DNA of 64,000 nt from Adenophora triphylla var. japonica (Eukaryota; Streptophyta; Magnoliopsida; Asterales; Campanulaceae): NCBI GenBank assembly GCA_022495995.1, contig JAFEMH010000934.1, forward strand, positions 260,001 to 324,000, read 5' to 3'. Numbering within the stretch: the first letter of the stretch is position 1; every line of letters begins with the position of its first letter. A program made the position numbers and the translations under genes. The notes beneath the pieces are model-generated. The model searched no databases. It saw only the letters and a list, made by a program, of their open reading frames with translations, and was not told the DNA's origin. This document shows positions 54,102 through 64,000 of the stretch, in pieces.

Positions 54102-55310
54102 TTGTTATATTGGGATTATTACCGCTGGATCCTCTATAATAATCAAATCAACCAATAAGGACAAGTATTTGAAAACTAACTACCTAATCCAATGTTCAGA
54201 ATCAATATTACCATAAGATACGAGGACCATTTATTCTTGACCTAAATGACAGAACTACTCCTATGTCCCCAATAAAAACCTACCCTCCCTCCCACGCCAT
54301 ACAGTCACTCACTCACTCACTCTCTTTCTCCCTCTCTATATATATATATATACTTTCTCTACCCTATCCACCTCTGGAGACCACTCCTCTTCCTACCTCC
54401 GGCGACAACTCCCCTGGGACCCTTCCCCATCTCCGACAAACCCCTTCGTCCCCCTCCCACCTTCGACGCAAAATCCAAAATGGCCGAAAATTTTGTTTAT
54501 TTTCTTCCAACAAATTGAGCAATGACATCCAAACTTCGTTTAAGAATATGTCTTGTGAGTTAGGAAGTTGAATTTTCATATGTGTTTTTGATTGTTGTGG
54601 AGTTAGAAATGATAGCCTTAAATGATTGTTGATTCTTTGATTTTGGTACTTTGCTTGCCTGATTAAGAGAAGTTAAAAAAATTAAAGGTTGATTTAGTCT
54701 TTAGAAAAATAACAATCCGTCTAGATTGAAGCCATGTAATTATAACTTGGTGAATTAAGTGAGATTTGATATGGAAATTGCGATTTTATTTAGTTATTAT
54801 AACGTTGGAAAAAATATTCTGGAATGTTTATAATTCTTAGATTGGTTTCGTTTGGCAAAAAAGCAAGCTATGAAAAATTCAAAGGATTGAATTTTTCCAA
54901 GAAAATGAATTTTACCTTAGTTGGATTGAAGCCTTGTCATTATCAACGGTAGATGTATTTTGTGGATTAGAGACAAACATTTTTTTTTAATTTGTGATTT
55001 TGTCACTAGAGTTTAAAAGAGTTTTTTGCATTGCTTATAATTCTTGGATTGGTAATTTGGTACCCTTCCGTCCCAAAATGAATGTCCGGCCACCCACCCC
55101 CGTCTCCGATCACCTTCCCCATCTCCAATCACCCCTCCCTCTCCACTCCTCCTCCTTCTCCTCCTCCTCCGTCTACCATTTCCCATCCTCCACCTCCTTT
55201 CTAACCTTTAACCGGCTAACAAACAATGCACATATCTTATTTCAGCCTAACAATTATGGAAATGAACTTTGTTGGACAAACAAAAATGACAAATAAGTAC
55301 ATTTCTTATG
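54102..55310. other. Unassigned DNA with two C-rich gene-like patches
   Basis: 54280-54480 and 55065-55210 are C-rich with TC-rich leader-like sequence (CACTCTCTTTCTCCCTCTC), both with CACCTTCC/CATCTCC words. Neither shows a recognisable domain or intact long frame. A Stowaway-type half end (TTCCGTCCCAAAATGAATGTC) lies at 55066. Confidence 0.4.
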
Positions 55311-55319
55311 ATTATGTTT

Positions 55320-55750
55320 TGACAAATGTGAACTTAATTAAAAATAGTTGTGAATTAAAAAATATGTCAAATAATCTTATAAAATAGCAAAAATTGAGGC
55401 CATATAAAAACTAAAAATAACTGTGAACTTAACTAAAAATAATTGTAAACTTAGCAAATATGTCAAATAATATCATAAAATAGAAAAAATAGAGGTTATA
55501 AAATACTAAAAATAACTGTAATTTAACGATATACAACTATGAGCTTAACAAATGTGTCAAATAATCTCACAAATAACAAAAATAGAGGTCATAAAATACT
55601 AAAAATAACTGTGAACTTAACTATAAACAACTGCGAACTTAGCAAATATGCCAAATAATCGCATAAAATAACAAAAATAGAGGTCATAAAAGACAAAAAA
55701 CAATTATAAGCTTAACTATAAACAACTATGAATTAAGCAAAATAGAAGAC
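55320..55750 (+). repeat. Tandem repeat, about 100-bp unit
   Basis: About four diverged copies of ACTAAAAATAACTGTGAACTT ... GCAAATATGTCAAATAATC ... ATAAAATAACAAAAATAGAG. AT-rich, no coding. Confidence 0.85.
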
Positions 55751-56551
55751 ATTTTCATGCAAAAAATATGATTTAAATAAAACAACTACGAACTTCTCTT
55801 CCTTGTTCTTGGAACAATAGGAAAAACAGTTGTAAACTTCTCAAACATAATTCTGAACTTGGAACAACCGTAAACTTCTCATAAGTTGCTCAAGATTATA
55901 TGTTGATGGAACACGTTTGATTCGTTTTGATCATACGAACACAATTGTGGTTTTCATTTTTTTTTAACTTATGAATCTTAAAATATTTCATTTTTAAGTT
56001 TTGAGAAAAAAAAAGAAAAATAAGAAAGAAGAGAGAGCGTGACAGCTGGCTTTACCAAGGATACTTGTGTCCACATATAATGACCAATAGTCAATTCGCA
56101 AAATCTTTCTTCTTTGTTGTTGTTGTTGTTGGTCATTTTTGTTAGAATGAGGGACAATTTGATAACTGCCCCAATTATATTATGGTTCAAAATAACTGTT
56201 ATTTTTAAACTATTCACAAGTTTTAAGAAAAACAATTATTATTTCAATAAAAGTGTCAAAATTGCCTTATTTAATATTTTTCTCTTCCTCTCTTAAACTA
56301 TTTCACACAATAACTTAGTTAATAAAGGAAAACAAGTAAGATATAAAATAAAAATTTGAATACTTTTAATATCAAAATCAAAAGTGATAATTATTTTGGA
56401 TCAAACATTTTTTCAAAGTGAGTGATAGTTATTTTGGTTCGGAGGTGAGTATACTCCATAGAGAAGGATTTGACTAACCGAACGGTTTGTTTATCTAAGT
56501 CAACGTTGGTCTTTTTGTTTCAGAAATCGATTGAGATATCAGGACGCAGCA
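55751..56551. other. 5' flank of PUMY
   Basis: AT-rich. 56350-56460 carries words like GTGATAATTATTTTGG and AGTATACTCC of an eroded MITE end. No TATA box stands out before the PUMY start; GTTTCAGAAATCGATTGAG just before the ATG is probably the leader. Confidence 0.4.
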
Positions 56552-59500
56552 ATGGCTTCTTCTGCTCTATCAAGGCTTGTCAACCTCCAAAGACACTTCA
56601 AACCTACCAAGGTCACATTTTTCTTCCCTCCCTACTCTTACCTTGATCAATTTCAATTCGTCTCCTCCTGATCCACTCATCTCTCCTCTAGGTTTGAGTC
56701 GAATTCTAACATAATTTGGGTTCCCAGTTTAAACATAATTCATCTATATGAATTTGTTGTGACAAATAAACAATTTTCATTTTCATTTCCTACAAAAAGG
56801 TACATTTTGTTTAGGGATTGGGAGGGGGAGATCTGAATAGTAGGGTTACATGCAAACATGCCCCTAAACACCTTAATTAGGGCTTTTGCCAATTGCCCCT
56901 AAAGTATCTACTCGAAACCGCATATATACCCTTCTGTTAGTTTTCCGTCAAAATTTTACGAAAATGCTGACTAGGCTGCCCATTTGGACTTTTTGCATGT
57001 ACCAGTGGAAGCAAATGCACATGTGACATTTCAAATAATATGTGCAGGAGAACGAGTATGGAGGTGTGGGGAACTTAAAGGTGTCTCCAGAGGTTGCTGA
57101 AGCTTTATCTCAAGGAAGGGCAGTTGTTGCTCTGGAGTCCACCATAATCTCACATGGTATGCCATAGACTTATAATTCTAGAGTTTTTCTTTTTCTTTTT
57201 TTTTTTCCTTTAGTTTGAGAAGTGGAGAAGAATATTCTTGATAGCATTTTGAGACGTTGGCCAAATAGTATGCAGAATCCTATAACTATTTTTTTCTTTG
57301 TTCTTTTTTCTCTTTTGGTTCCCTAAAATGAGGGAAGGGAAGCAACGTAACTGGCACCGACTGGCACGGCATCAGCAACTAAAAGAGGGGCAAATTACAC
57401 CATTGTTCATTGTAGTTTTAGCCCATTTTGGGATTTGTTCTGTAAGAAAATTGGAAGAGATCCACTCGTTGTAATCTTTATTAAGTGTCCACTCATGCTT
57501 CTAACAAAATGGTTGCAACAGTAGCACAGTCAATGTTTTACAGAATGTTCTGGACCGACAAAAATGCTTTGCAATATATACTGGAATAAAGACAGAGATA
57601 AACTTTTAAATTTCTCTATTTGTCCAATGTAAAACCTCACCACCAGATTATTTTTTCTATGTAAAAGTTAGAGATTTAAGCCACCAAGCCTTCTAAACAT
57701 CTGGCAAAGCTAACCAAGTATCATCTGAAAGTCATTGTATTCTAAATTTCAGGAATGAAATGGCTCTCTACTTCAGCTTTTCAAGTGCTGTTGCGCCTCT
57801 TAATCTTATCATGTAACCCCAATTTAATCCTCATCTCAAATTTAATTCTCCTTTTATCAACAAAAGAAATAAATGGGAACAATAATTAATCATTTTACTT
57901 CATAATTCCATTTGATAGTATGATTGAGCTTCGAGGCATCATTCGACCCAGCAAGAATAAAAATAAAAATGCTCTCTATGTGCGCACATCTGACCACCAA
58001 TATATGAGTTTAGTTTGATTTTCTGTCAGATCAAAGCTTTATTACTGGGTTCAGTTTGTTTCACTGTTTAATCAAGGCTCTTCATTGGATTAGTATCTGT
58101 TTGCTGCCGAATCAAAGCTATCTTTCCATGATTTGTTTCGATTATTGGAGGATAAAGTGACACTTTGGATCGTAAACTTCAGAAATGCTAATTTGGTTTA
58201 GAAGTATATGTTATGTTCGATGCAATGACCCAGTGAAGTTTGTTTAGATATAATGGCATAAACTTCTTAATGAGACAGGCAATTCTTTTGATGGCCATCT
58301 AGAAAATGTCTAGTACGGAGGTGGCTTAGGAACAAAATATTTCCAGAACTCTTCTAGGTTCTCTCTAGTTTGTTGTAATCTTTTTTCCTTTTTAACAAGA
58401 GTCTTTTAATTGCTATTTCACATGGCCATTTTGCCCCTGCCAAAAATCACGCCAGGAGCATGTGTAAAAATTAAACTGTTGAAATTAGATGGAAATGGAC
58501 AGAAGGATCAATGTTTCTTATTTTGGTAGTGTAAAGAGTTATTTTTTTGATTTTCATACAAGGACGAAACCCTTATAGAGGCTAAACGTACAAGGACCAA
58601 TGTTGTAGTTTTCAAACGATATGTATAAGTGTGATGTTTATGATGGTATTGCTTTGTACCAATTGATGGTGAAAAAGGATTCATAGTCAACACCAATGTG
58701 ATTGAGACTAAGGTTAGGTTGAGTTGTTCTCTACTTGTCATTTTGGGTGCATTACCCCTTTACTTCCACATGCTATTCAGTTTAGAACAAAATATTGAAT
58801 AATAAGAAGCTCAAAATGTGAGGATGCGTATGGGGCTATTTCGGTGAATGTTTAATGAACATATTTACTTGTCAAAAAAGCATGAACAGCGATTTCCTAT
58901 GTTATAGAAGGGAGACAACTCATAGGGTTGTGGATAACTTCCTTAATTAGCTAAGACGTCTGTGATGCTTAATATTGTTTTGTGTACATATTTGGTATCA
59001 TTATTTTACCCTCTGGACTTTATTTTTGTGTGTTTAGGAATGCCTTATCCTCAAAATTTGAAGACAGCCAAAGAGGTGGAGGCAATTGTGAGGGAGAATG
59101 GAGCTGTTCCTGCTACTATTGCTATTCTGGATGGCATACCGTGCATAGGTATATTCCCTACTTCTCTCGCTTACATCCAATCGGTTTTCTACAATATTCA
59201 ATATTCTCTTGTCTAACTGTTTATGCTATACAAAATCATTTCCCCTCAGCGATCTTGTCTTTTATAGTAGTATTTTGTCGGTGCACAAGGCTGGCATAAG
59301 ATTTCAGTCTTAAACAGTACACTACCTCCTTCTGGTGGCTTGATCTACGAGCTGGCTGCCTTAATCTTCGCTTTGTGCAAATTTTTTGTATAAAAGAGAA
59401 TCCGACAATCTTGTGCCAATGTGGACCGTCCTTTTCCTTTTGTAAATTACCTTAATTTTTTTCTGCCAGCTTTCATCTTACTAACAACCTGTACCCACAC

Positions 59501-62500
59501 AATTTTTTGTTACATTGAGAAGGGCCGTACAAGTTTCTATTGTCTCTAAGTATATACTGAGTACTACTTGGTAATCAGCCTTAAGCATCACTAACTGTGG
59601 TACTAATGGAGGCGGAAGGCCCCAAGCTATTAGCTTTCCTAACTTCAGGCTTCAACTCCGCAGAAGTAATGGGTATCTAGTAGTTCAACAGTTCTGCGAT
59701 TAGAGGTTATATTGTTGATTCATCTGTGCATTATGAAAATGCTTGTCTGGATGGAAATAGTTGTTGCTTTGATGCAGGGGGAATCACTGGTCAGTTGGGT
59801 GGGGAATGTTGGCGGCATTACGACTGAGCTCTGTGTTTGTCTTGATAAAATGATGAAGCCATACTCTATGTGACTGCTTAGCTGTATCATTCTTAGTTCA
59901 GTTTTTCTTATCCACTAGTTATACTTGTAGGTCTTAGTATAGAAGAACTTGAGAGGCTGGCTACTTTAGGAACCAAAGCTCGGAAGACAGCTTGTAGGGA
60001 CATTGCACATGTAGTAAGTACAACTTTCCTTGAATATGCTTTTTGTTTGTTAATAGTTACTTTTTAATTTTGACATATTCCAGCAGTAGGCAGGTTTTCT
60101 TTTAAATTATAACTCCATAGATCGTGGTTATTACATTCCGGCCACATTCAGATTCTGATTTCAACCTATTTTAGGTGGCTACGAGAGGAAACGGTGCAAC
60201 AACGGTTTCTGCCACCATGACATTTGCCTATAAGGTTATCCATCTCTTCTCATAGGCTTTTGTAAGATTTACTATTTGTTTGTTGTTTGTTCTGATGCGC
60301 CAAGTATATGATTTTCTCATTCATTGCTTGCAATTTTCAAAATGTTTAATACCTGCAGGTTGGCATCCCTGTATTTGTTACTGGTGGTATCGGAGGTGTG
60401 CATAGACATGGAGAAAATAGTAAGTTATTCCATTATATATCATAGGGTTGGAAACTTATTTATATGCTAGGGGAAACTCCATCTACCCTGGCAGGACATG
60501 TTGACTGTTAGGCACTTTTGGTAATTGCATTTGTCGAGTCAACGTAAAATACAACTTCTCACTAGAACTCTGAAAAATGATTATAGAATCATTATTTCTT
60601 GAAAGTTGGGGCATGATATTGTATATCTGGTATTAGAGCTTGATGACGTGACAGGGAAAAACAAATAAAATTTGAAATAAACTAAATGATTCCATGGCTA
60701 GATCCAGAAACATGACACTGTTTTGGGACAGAGGTGGTACACACACACACATATATATGTATACTACCTCTGTCCCAAAATGAATGACCATAATTTTTTT
60801 AAATTTGCTCTAAATCAAGAGCAAACTTGAATTTTTTTTAATCATTCATTTTGGGATTATGAGAGTAAGAAATATTTCTATGTCAACATTATGTTGGTCA
60901 AGCATGAAAATTAAATGCATTAAGAATTGGTGTCATGGTTAGTTGGAATCGTCTTGTAGGTGTCTGATTGGCCGTTGCTTCTCTCTCTTTTACTTGTTTC
61001 GTCATAGCTATGGATATATCTTCGGATCTTATTGAGCTTGGAAGGACTCCTATAGCTGTTATCTCAGCTGGTGTGAAATCTATATTAGATATTCCGAGAA
61101 CTCTGGAATATTTGGTAAGTATCTTAATTTCTAATTACTATCAGAAGCAATATGGTTCTGGCAGATTAGTGTCTTCTAACTTCTGAATTTACATGTCTTG
61201 TAACTTTTGAATTTACAGGAAACTCAAGGAGTTGCTGTTGCTTCTTACAAAACCAATGAGTTTCCTGCATTTTTCACGGAAATAAGTGGTTGTAAGGTAC
61301 AGTTATGTACTCTGTTTTACTCCTGATGACGCCATGAAATTTAGCCACTATAGGGGTGGCAAAAGATGTAGAAAGGGCTCCCATATATCGTCTAGCGGGT
61401 CAGATATCTGCAAGAAATAGCACCGTTAGGGGTGCGGGGGGTTTCCCCGCTATAACCCTCCATTGTAGGAATCAGTATATATATGTGGGAGTAAATTGTA
61501 TATGAGAGAGAACTCTAGAGAGAGTATATATATAGAGAGAGTAAACATAATATTACTTACATTCACCTTGTAGAGGGTTATATATAGGATGAGTAAGGGG
61601 TATAGTTGGTCTTTTGGGGGTCCCAACGTATTTTGTTGGTATAAGTATATATATCATGTATTTATGTGTATTGTACTATAAATAAGTGTATATAAATATA
61701 TCTAAAAAATCAGGGCTCATCAACTCCCTTGGTCACTAAATGAATGTCAAAATTTAATTTCAAGGGACACTCTGAAAATATGTACTTTTTATACATTTTA
61801 ATGGCAAAGATGCATAATTTTGTTTGTTTTCCACTTTCCAAAAATTTAGTATTGCAAGTATAAAGTGAGTAGTGAAAAATTTTTGGTAAAAAAACATTTA
61901 GGGACAGTTTTTTTTTTCAAAAATGACATTCATTTTGAGACAATTTTCTTGAAAATGGGCATTCATTTAGGTTAGGGACAGAGGGAGTACCTTGTTTATT
62001 TACCTGTTCATCTCCGGCATTATTTAATCTTTGAGTTTTGCAACATTGCTTCCAGTAATTTGGTATCGTGATGGTATTGCCTTTAGAGCTTATTACATTG
62101 GTTGCTGGCTCTCAATAATGTTGATTGTGTCTTACTAGTTGTGGCAGCCTGCCTTTAATTTGTTTCTTTTGACTGCCAGAGACACTAGCTAACTAGCCCA
62201 AAGTAAGCAGTTACTTCTGCGGATGAACACAAGAGTCAGCTGTGCTGATTTGAGTCAATGCATAATGAATCAGACCACTGAAATTGGAAGAGAACTTCCT
62301 TGGTGAAATGATATCAAAGGAGTTTTATGACCTTTGAGGATTAGTTTCACACATGTTATAGTAACAATTCAAATTTATGTAGGCAGATTGAATGTTATTA
62401 AAGATATAGTGTCATATGATGTTTACAGATCTTTGCCATCATATTATCCACTGAAAAGATAAATAGGAGGAAAATGAAAAGTCAAATAAATAATGATGTT

Positions 62501-63333
62501 ATAGGCATAAAAAGTATGTTTGGTCTCTTAGCTTCATGCAGTGACGATGTGTATGTATGTTAAAGAACCAACTGTAAGCTTTGAGAAGATTTTTCTTGCT
62601 ATGTTTTCCTCACCTGACCTCATTTCCTTTAAATTATATAAGTCAGGCACCGTGCCAAGTAGATTCACCAGAAGAGTGTGCCCGTCTAATTGGCAAGTAA
62701 CTTTCTATCTTTATTTTTGTTACCCATTCATGAATTCAATGTGTTTATTTATTTCCTTTATTTATTGATTGCAGATGCCAACATGAAGCTTAAGCTTAAG
62801 ACAGGTATTTTGATAGCAGTTCCGATTCCAAAAGAACATTCTGCTTCTGGAAGTATTATAGAATCTGCTATACAAAGAGCCCTTAGAGAAGCTCGGTAGG
62901 GCCACTTCTTGACCACTGAAGCTAATTGTACTTTGTATTACATATTCCTATGTAACTTATTTTTGCCGTTATTGCAGAGACAAGAGCATTACAGGCAACA
63001 CAGAAACTCCATTTTTGCTGGGCAGAGTGAACGAACTAACCGGAGGAGCCTCTCTGGCTTCAAGTATCCTTTATCTTAGGCTGGAAAAATGTTTTATTTG
63101 CACTTTATTGTGTGATACTGGTTGACTAAGTAATAACATCAACAACTTTATTGTATGTATGTACCTGACATTTCTACCTTGCAGCCGATATGCTTCCTCT
63201 TCTCTTGTGCATTGTGGTTTTACTTGAGAAATTTCCTTAATAAGCCTCAGATATTGCTCTTGTGAAAAATAATGCACTTATTGGTGCTAAGATTGCTACC
63301 TCCCTTGCACAGCTCCAGGGTCAGAGTCACTAA
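56552..63333 (+). CDS. PUMY: Pseudouridine-5'-phosphate glycosidase (PUMY; IndA/PsuG family)
   Basis: Splits pseudouridine 5'-phosphate into uracil and ribose 5-phosphate, the second step of pseudouridine catabolism after the kinase PUKI, in plant peroxisomes. Twelve exons: 56552-56611, 57048-57156, 59038-59148, 59931-60013, 60175-60234, 60359-60419, 61008-61114, 61219-61296, 62647-62692, 62775-62895, 62978-63063, 63251-63333; 1005 nt, 334 residues, all in phase. Residues 7-15 RLVNLQRHF fit the PTS2 signal R-L-X5-H-L/F. Family marks: [12 protein letters not shown] (Glu), [58 protein letters not shown] (Lys equivalent to the bacterial catalytic Lys), [30 protein letters not shown]. Intron 9 uses GC-AG (ATTG|GCAAGT); the rest are GT-AG. 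Introns 6 and 8 hold MITEs and an LTR fragment. Nothing is broken; length is as in the family. Confidence 0.95.
60767..60865. mobile_element. Short Stowaway-like MITE in PUMY intron 6
   Basis: Ends CCTCTGTCCCAAAATGAATG and (reverse complement) CTCTCATAATCCCAAAATGAATG, with flanking TA. It is preceded by an (AC)n(AT)n tract and a lone reversed end TTTTGGGACAGAGGTGGTA (60721-60739), so two copies once lay head to head. Confidence 0.7.
61409..61724 (-). repeat. LTR fragment in PUMY intron 8, same family as 36051-36785
   Basis: On the reverse strand it runs TTGATGAGCCCTGATTTTT ... GAGGGTTATAGCGGGG ... CACCCCTAACGGTGCTAT and ends at ATCTGCA. The order and words match the mini-element LTR at 36 kb. 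It lacks the last part of the LTR and has no TSD, so it is truncated. Confidence 0.7.
61727..61988. mobile_element. MITE in PUMY intron 8
   Basis: Left CCCTTGGTCACTAAATGAATG, right (reverse complement) CTCCCTCTGTCCCTAACCTAAATG. Same family as 63365-63624 (GTCCCTAAATGAATGTC). The left end adjoins the LTR fragment and its TA is not preserved. Confidence 0.65.
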
Positions 63334-63364
63334 GGTTAGAAGCTCAGCTAGTAGTTTTGTTATG

Positions 63365-63624
63365 CTCCCCGTCCCTAAATGAATGTCTAAATTCAAGAAA
63401 TTTTTGTCCCAAAATGGATGTCTTTTTTTGTAAAAAACTTTGTCCCTAAACGTTTTTTTTTACCAATTTTTTTCTCTTTTCATTTTACCATTGTAAAACT
63501 AAATGTTTAGAAAGTGGATAACAGAAATATTTATGCATCTTTGCTATTAAAATGTATCAAAAGCACACATTTTCAGAATCTCCCTTAAAATGAAATTTGG
63601 ACATTCATTTGGGGACGGAGGGAG
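63365..63624. mobile_element. Stowaway-like MITE downstream of PUMY
   Basis: Ends CTCCCCGTCCCTAAATGAATG and (reverse complement) CTCCCTCCGTCCCCAAATGAATG, 260 bp. TA follows on the right; on the left TA lies two bases away. It begins 31 bp after the PUMY stop, so it may supply part of the 3' UTR. Confidence 0.85.
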
Positions 63625-63633
63625 TAATATGTT

Positions 63634-64000
63634 TTGGAGCATATGCAAATAGAATTTAGTATAGAAGCTTACTGGTTGCTCTTTGAGCAGTATGTAGCGC
63701 AAGCATTTGTTAGATTTCCAAATGGACTTGGTTGGCTGTTATTATTGTAATAATTTTGTGTACTTTCATATGAATATACAAGTACTTCTTCTCCATTCAG
63801 TTATTGGCAGAATAAGTTGGTTAATGTGCAAGGGAAGAATGGAATCTTTTAAGCTCAGGAGTCGGGATAAGTTGATTAACATATATTTCAGCTTTACATT
63901 TCTATTTGGAGAGGTCTAATTTGTTTAAGAAAATACACGGGCAGAAACAGTATGCTTAAGGATGGGAGTGAATTCAAAAACCGGGAGGGGGAGGGGCACA
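63634..64000. other. Right edge, no gene seen
   Basis: AT-rich sequence without a recognisable frame; ends in GGGAGGGGGAGGGGC. Confidence 0.5.

Noticed and set aside
57397..58760. Possible large transposon in PUMY intron 2 (GGGGCAAATTACACC and GGGTGCATTACCCC)
   Set aside because: The ends pair for only about a dozen bases, with no TSD and no supporting arms.

Overview
This is plant nuclear DNA, probably from a eudicot. Evidence: GT-AG introns, plant gene families (GH17 beta-1,3-glucanase, an NFD6-like mitochondrial protein, a peroxisomal pseudouridine-5'-phosphate glycosidase), and very many plant LTR retrotransposons and MITEs. Three host genes are recognised. The rest is nested transposable elements, many with boundaries and target-site duplications (TSDs) that can be read directly. 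Species is not assigned. Coordinates of unfinished or eroded elements are approximate. | Layout: 1-1.26 kb is the 3' end of a Tork-like copia element, its LTR ending beside a (TA)n tract. 1.8-4.1 kb is a decayed reverse-strand copia gag with a candidate LTR. 5.0-6.1 kb is a two-exon GH17 glucanase carrying a 1-bp frameshift. 7.6-22.5 kb is a 14.8-kb Tat/Retand-like Ty3/gypsy element (reverse strand) that landed in a (TA)n microsatellite. Between pol and its 3' LTR this element holds a spliced antisense gene with its own TATA box, placed next to about 0.4 kb of telomere-like repeats. A Stowaway-like MITE and a solo LTR have since inserted into the element. | 24.2-33.2 kb is an NFD6-like gene (reverse strand). 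Its first intron grew from about 0.4 to 6.2 kb through a copia insertion, itself hit by a MULE-like element. Its terminal exon is duplicated. 33.2-37.7 kb holds small elements: a hAT MITE with a nested Stowaway, a solo Tat LTR, a rearranged mini LTR element forming a long hairpin, and a TRIM. | 37.76-51.29 kb is a three-layer nest: hAT-like MITE, then solo copia LTR, then an 11.25-kb Ogre/Tat-type element with LTRs, PBS and gag remnants but no visible pol. Each layer has a matching TSD. 51.95-54.1 kb holds two neighbouring long-TIR MULEs. 56.55-63.33 kb is an intact 12-exon PUMY gene with a PTS2 peroxisomal signal and one GC-AG intron. Its introns carry MITEs and an LTR fragment. | The host genes show no functional linkage to each other. 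The main biology here is retroelement gene content (antisense genes in Tat elements), datable nested insertion, and TE remodelling of host introns.
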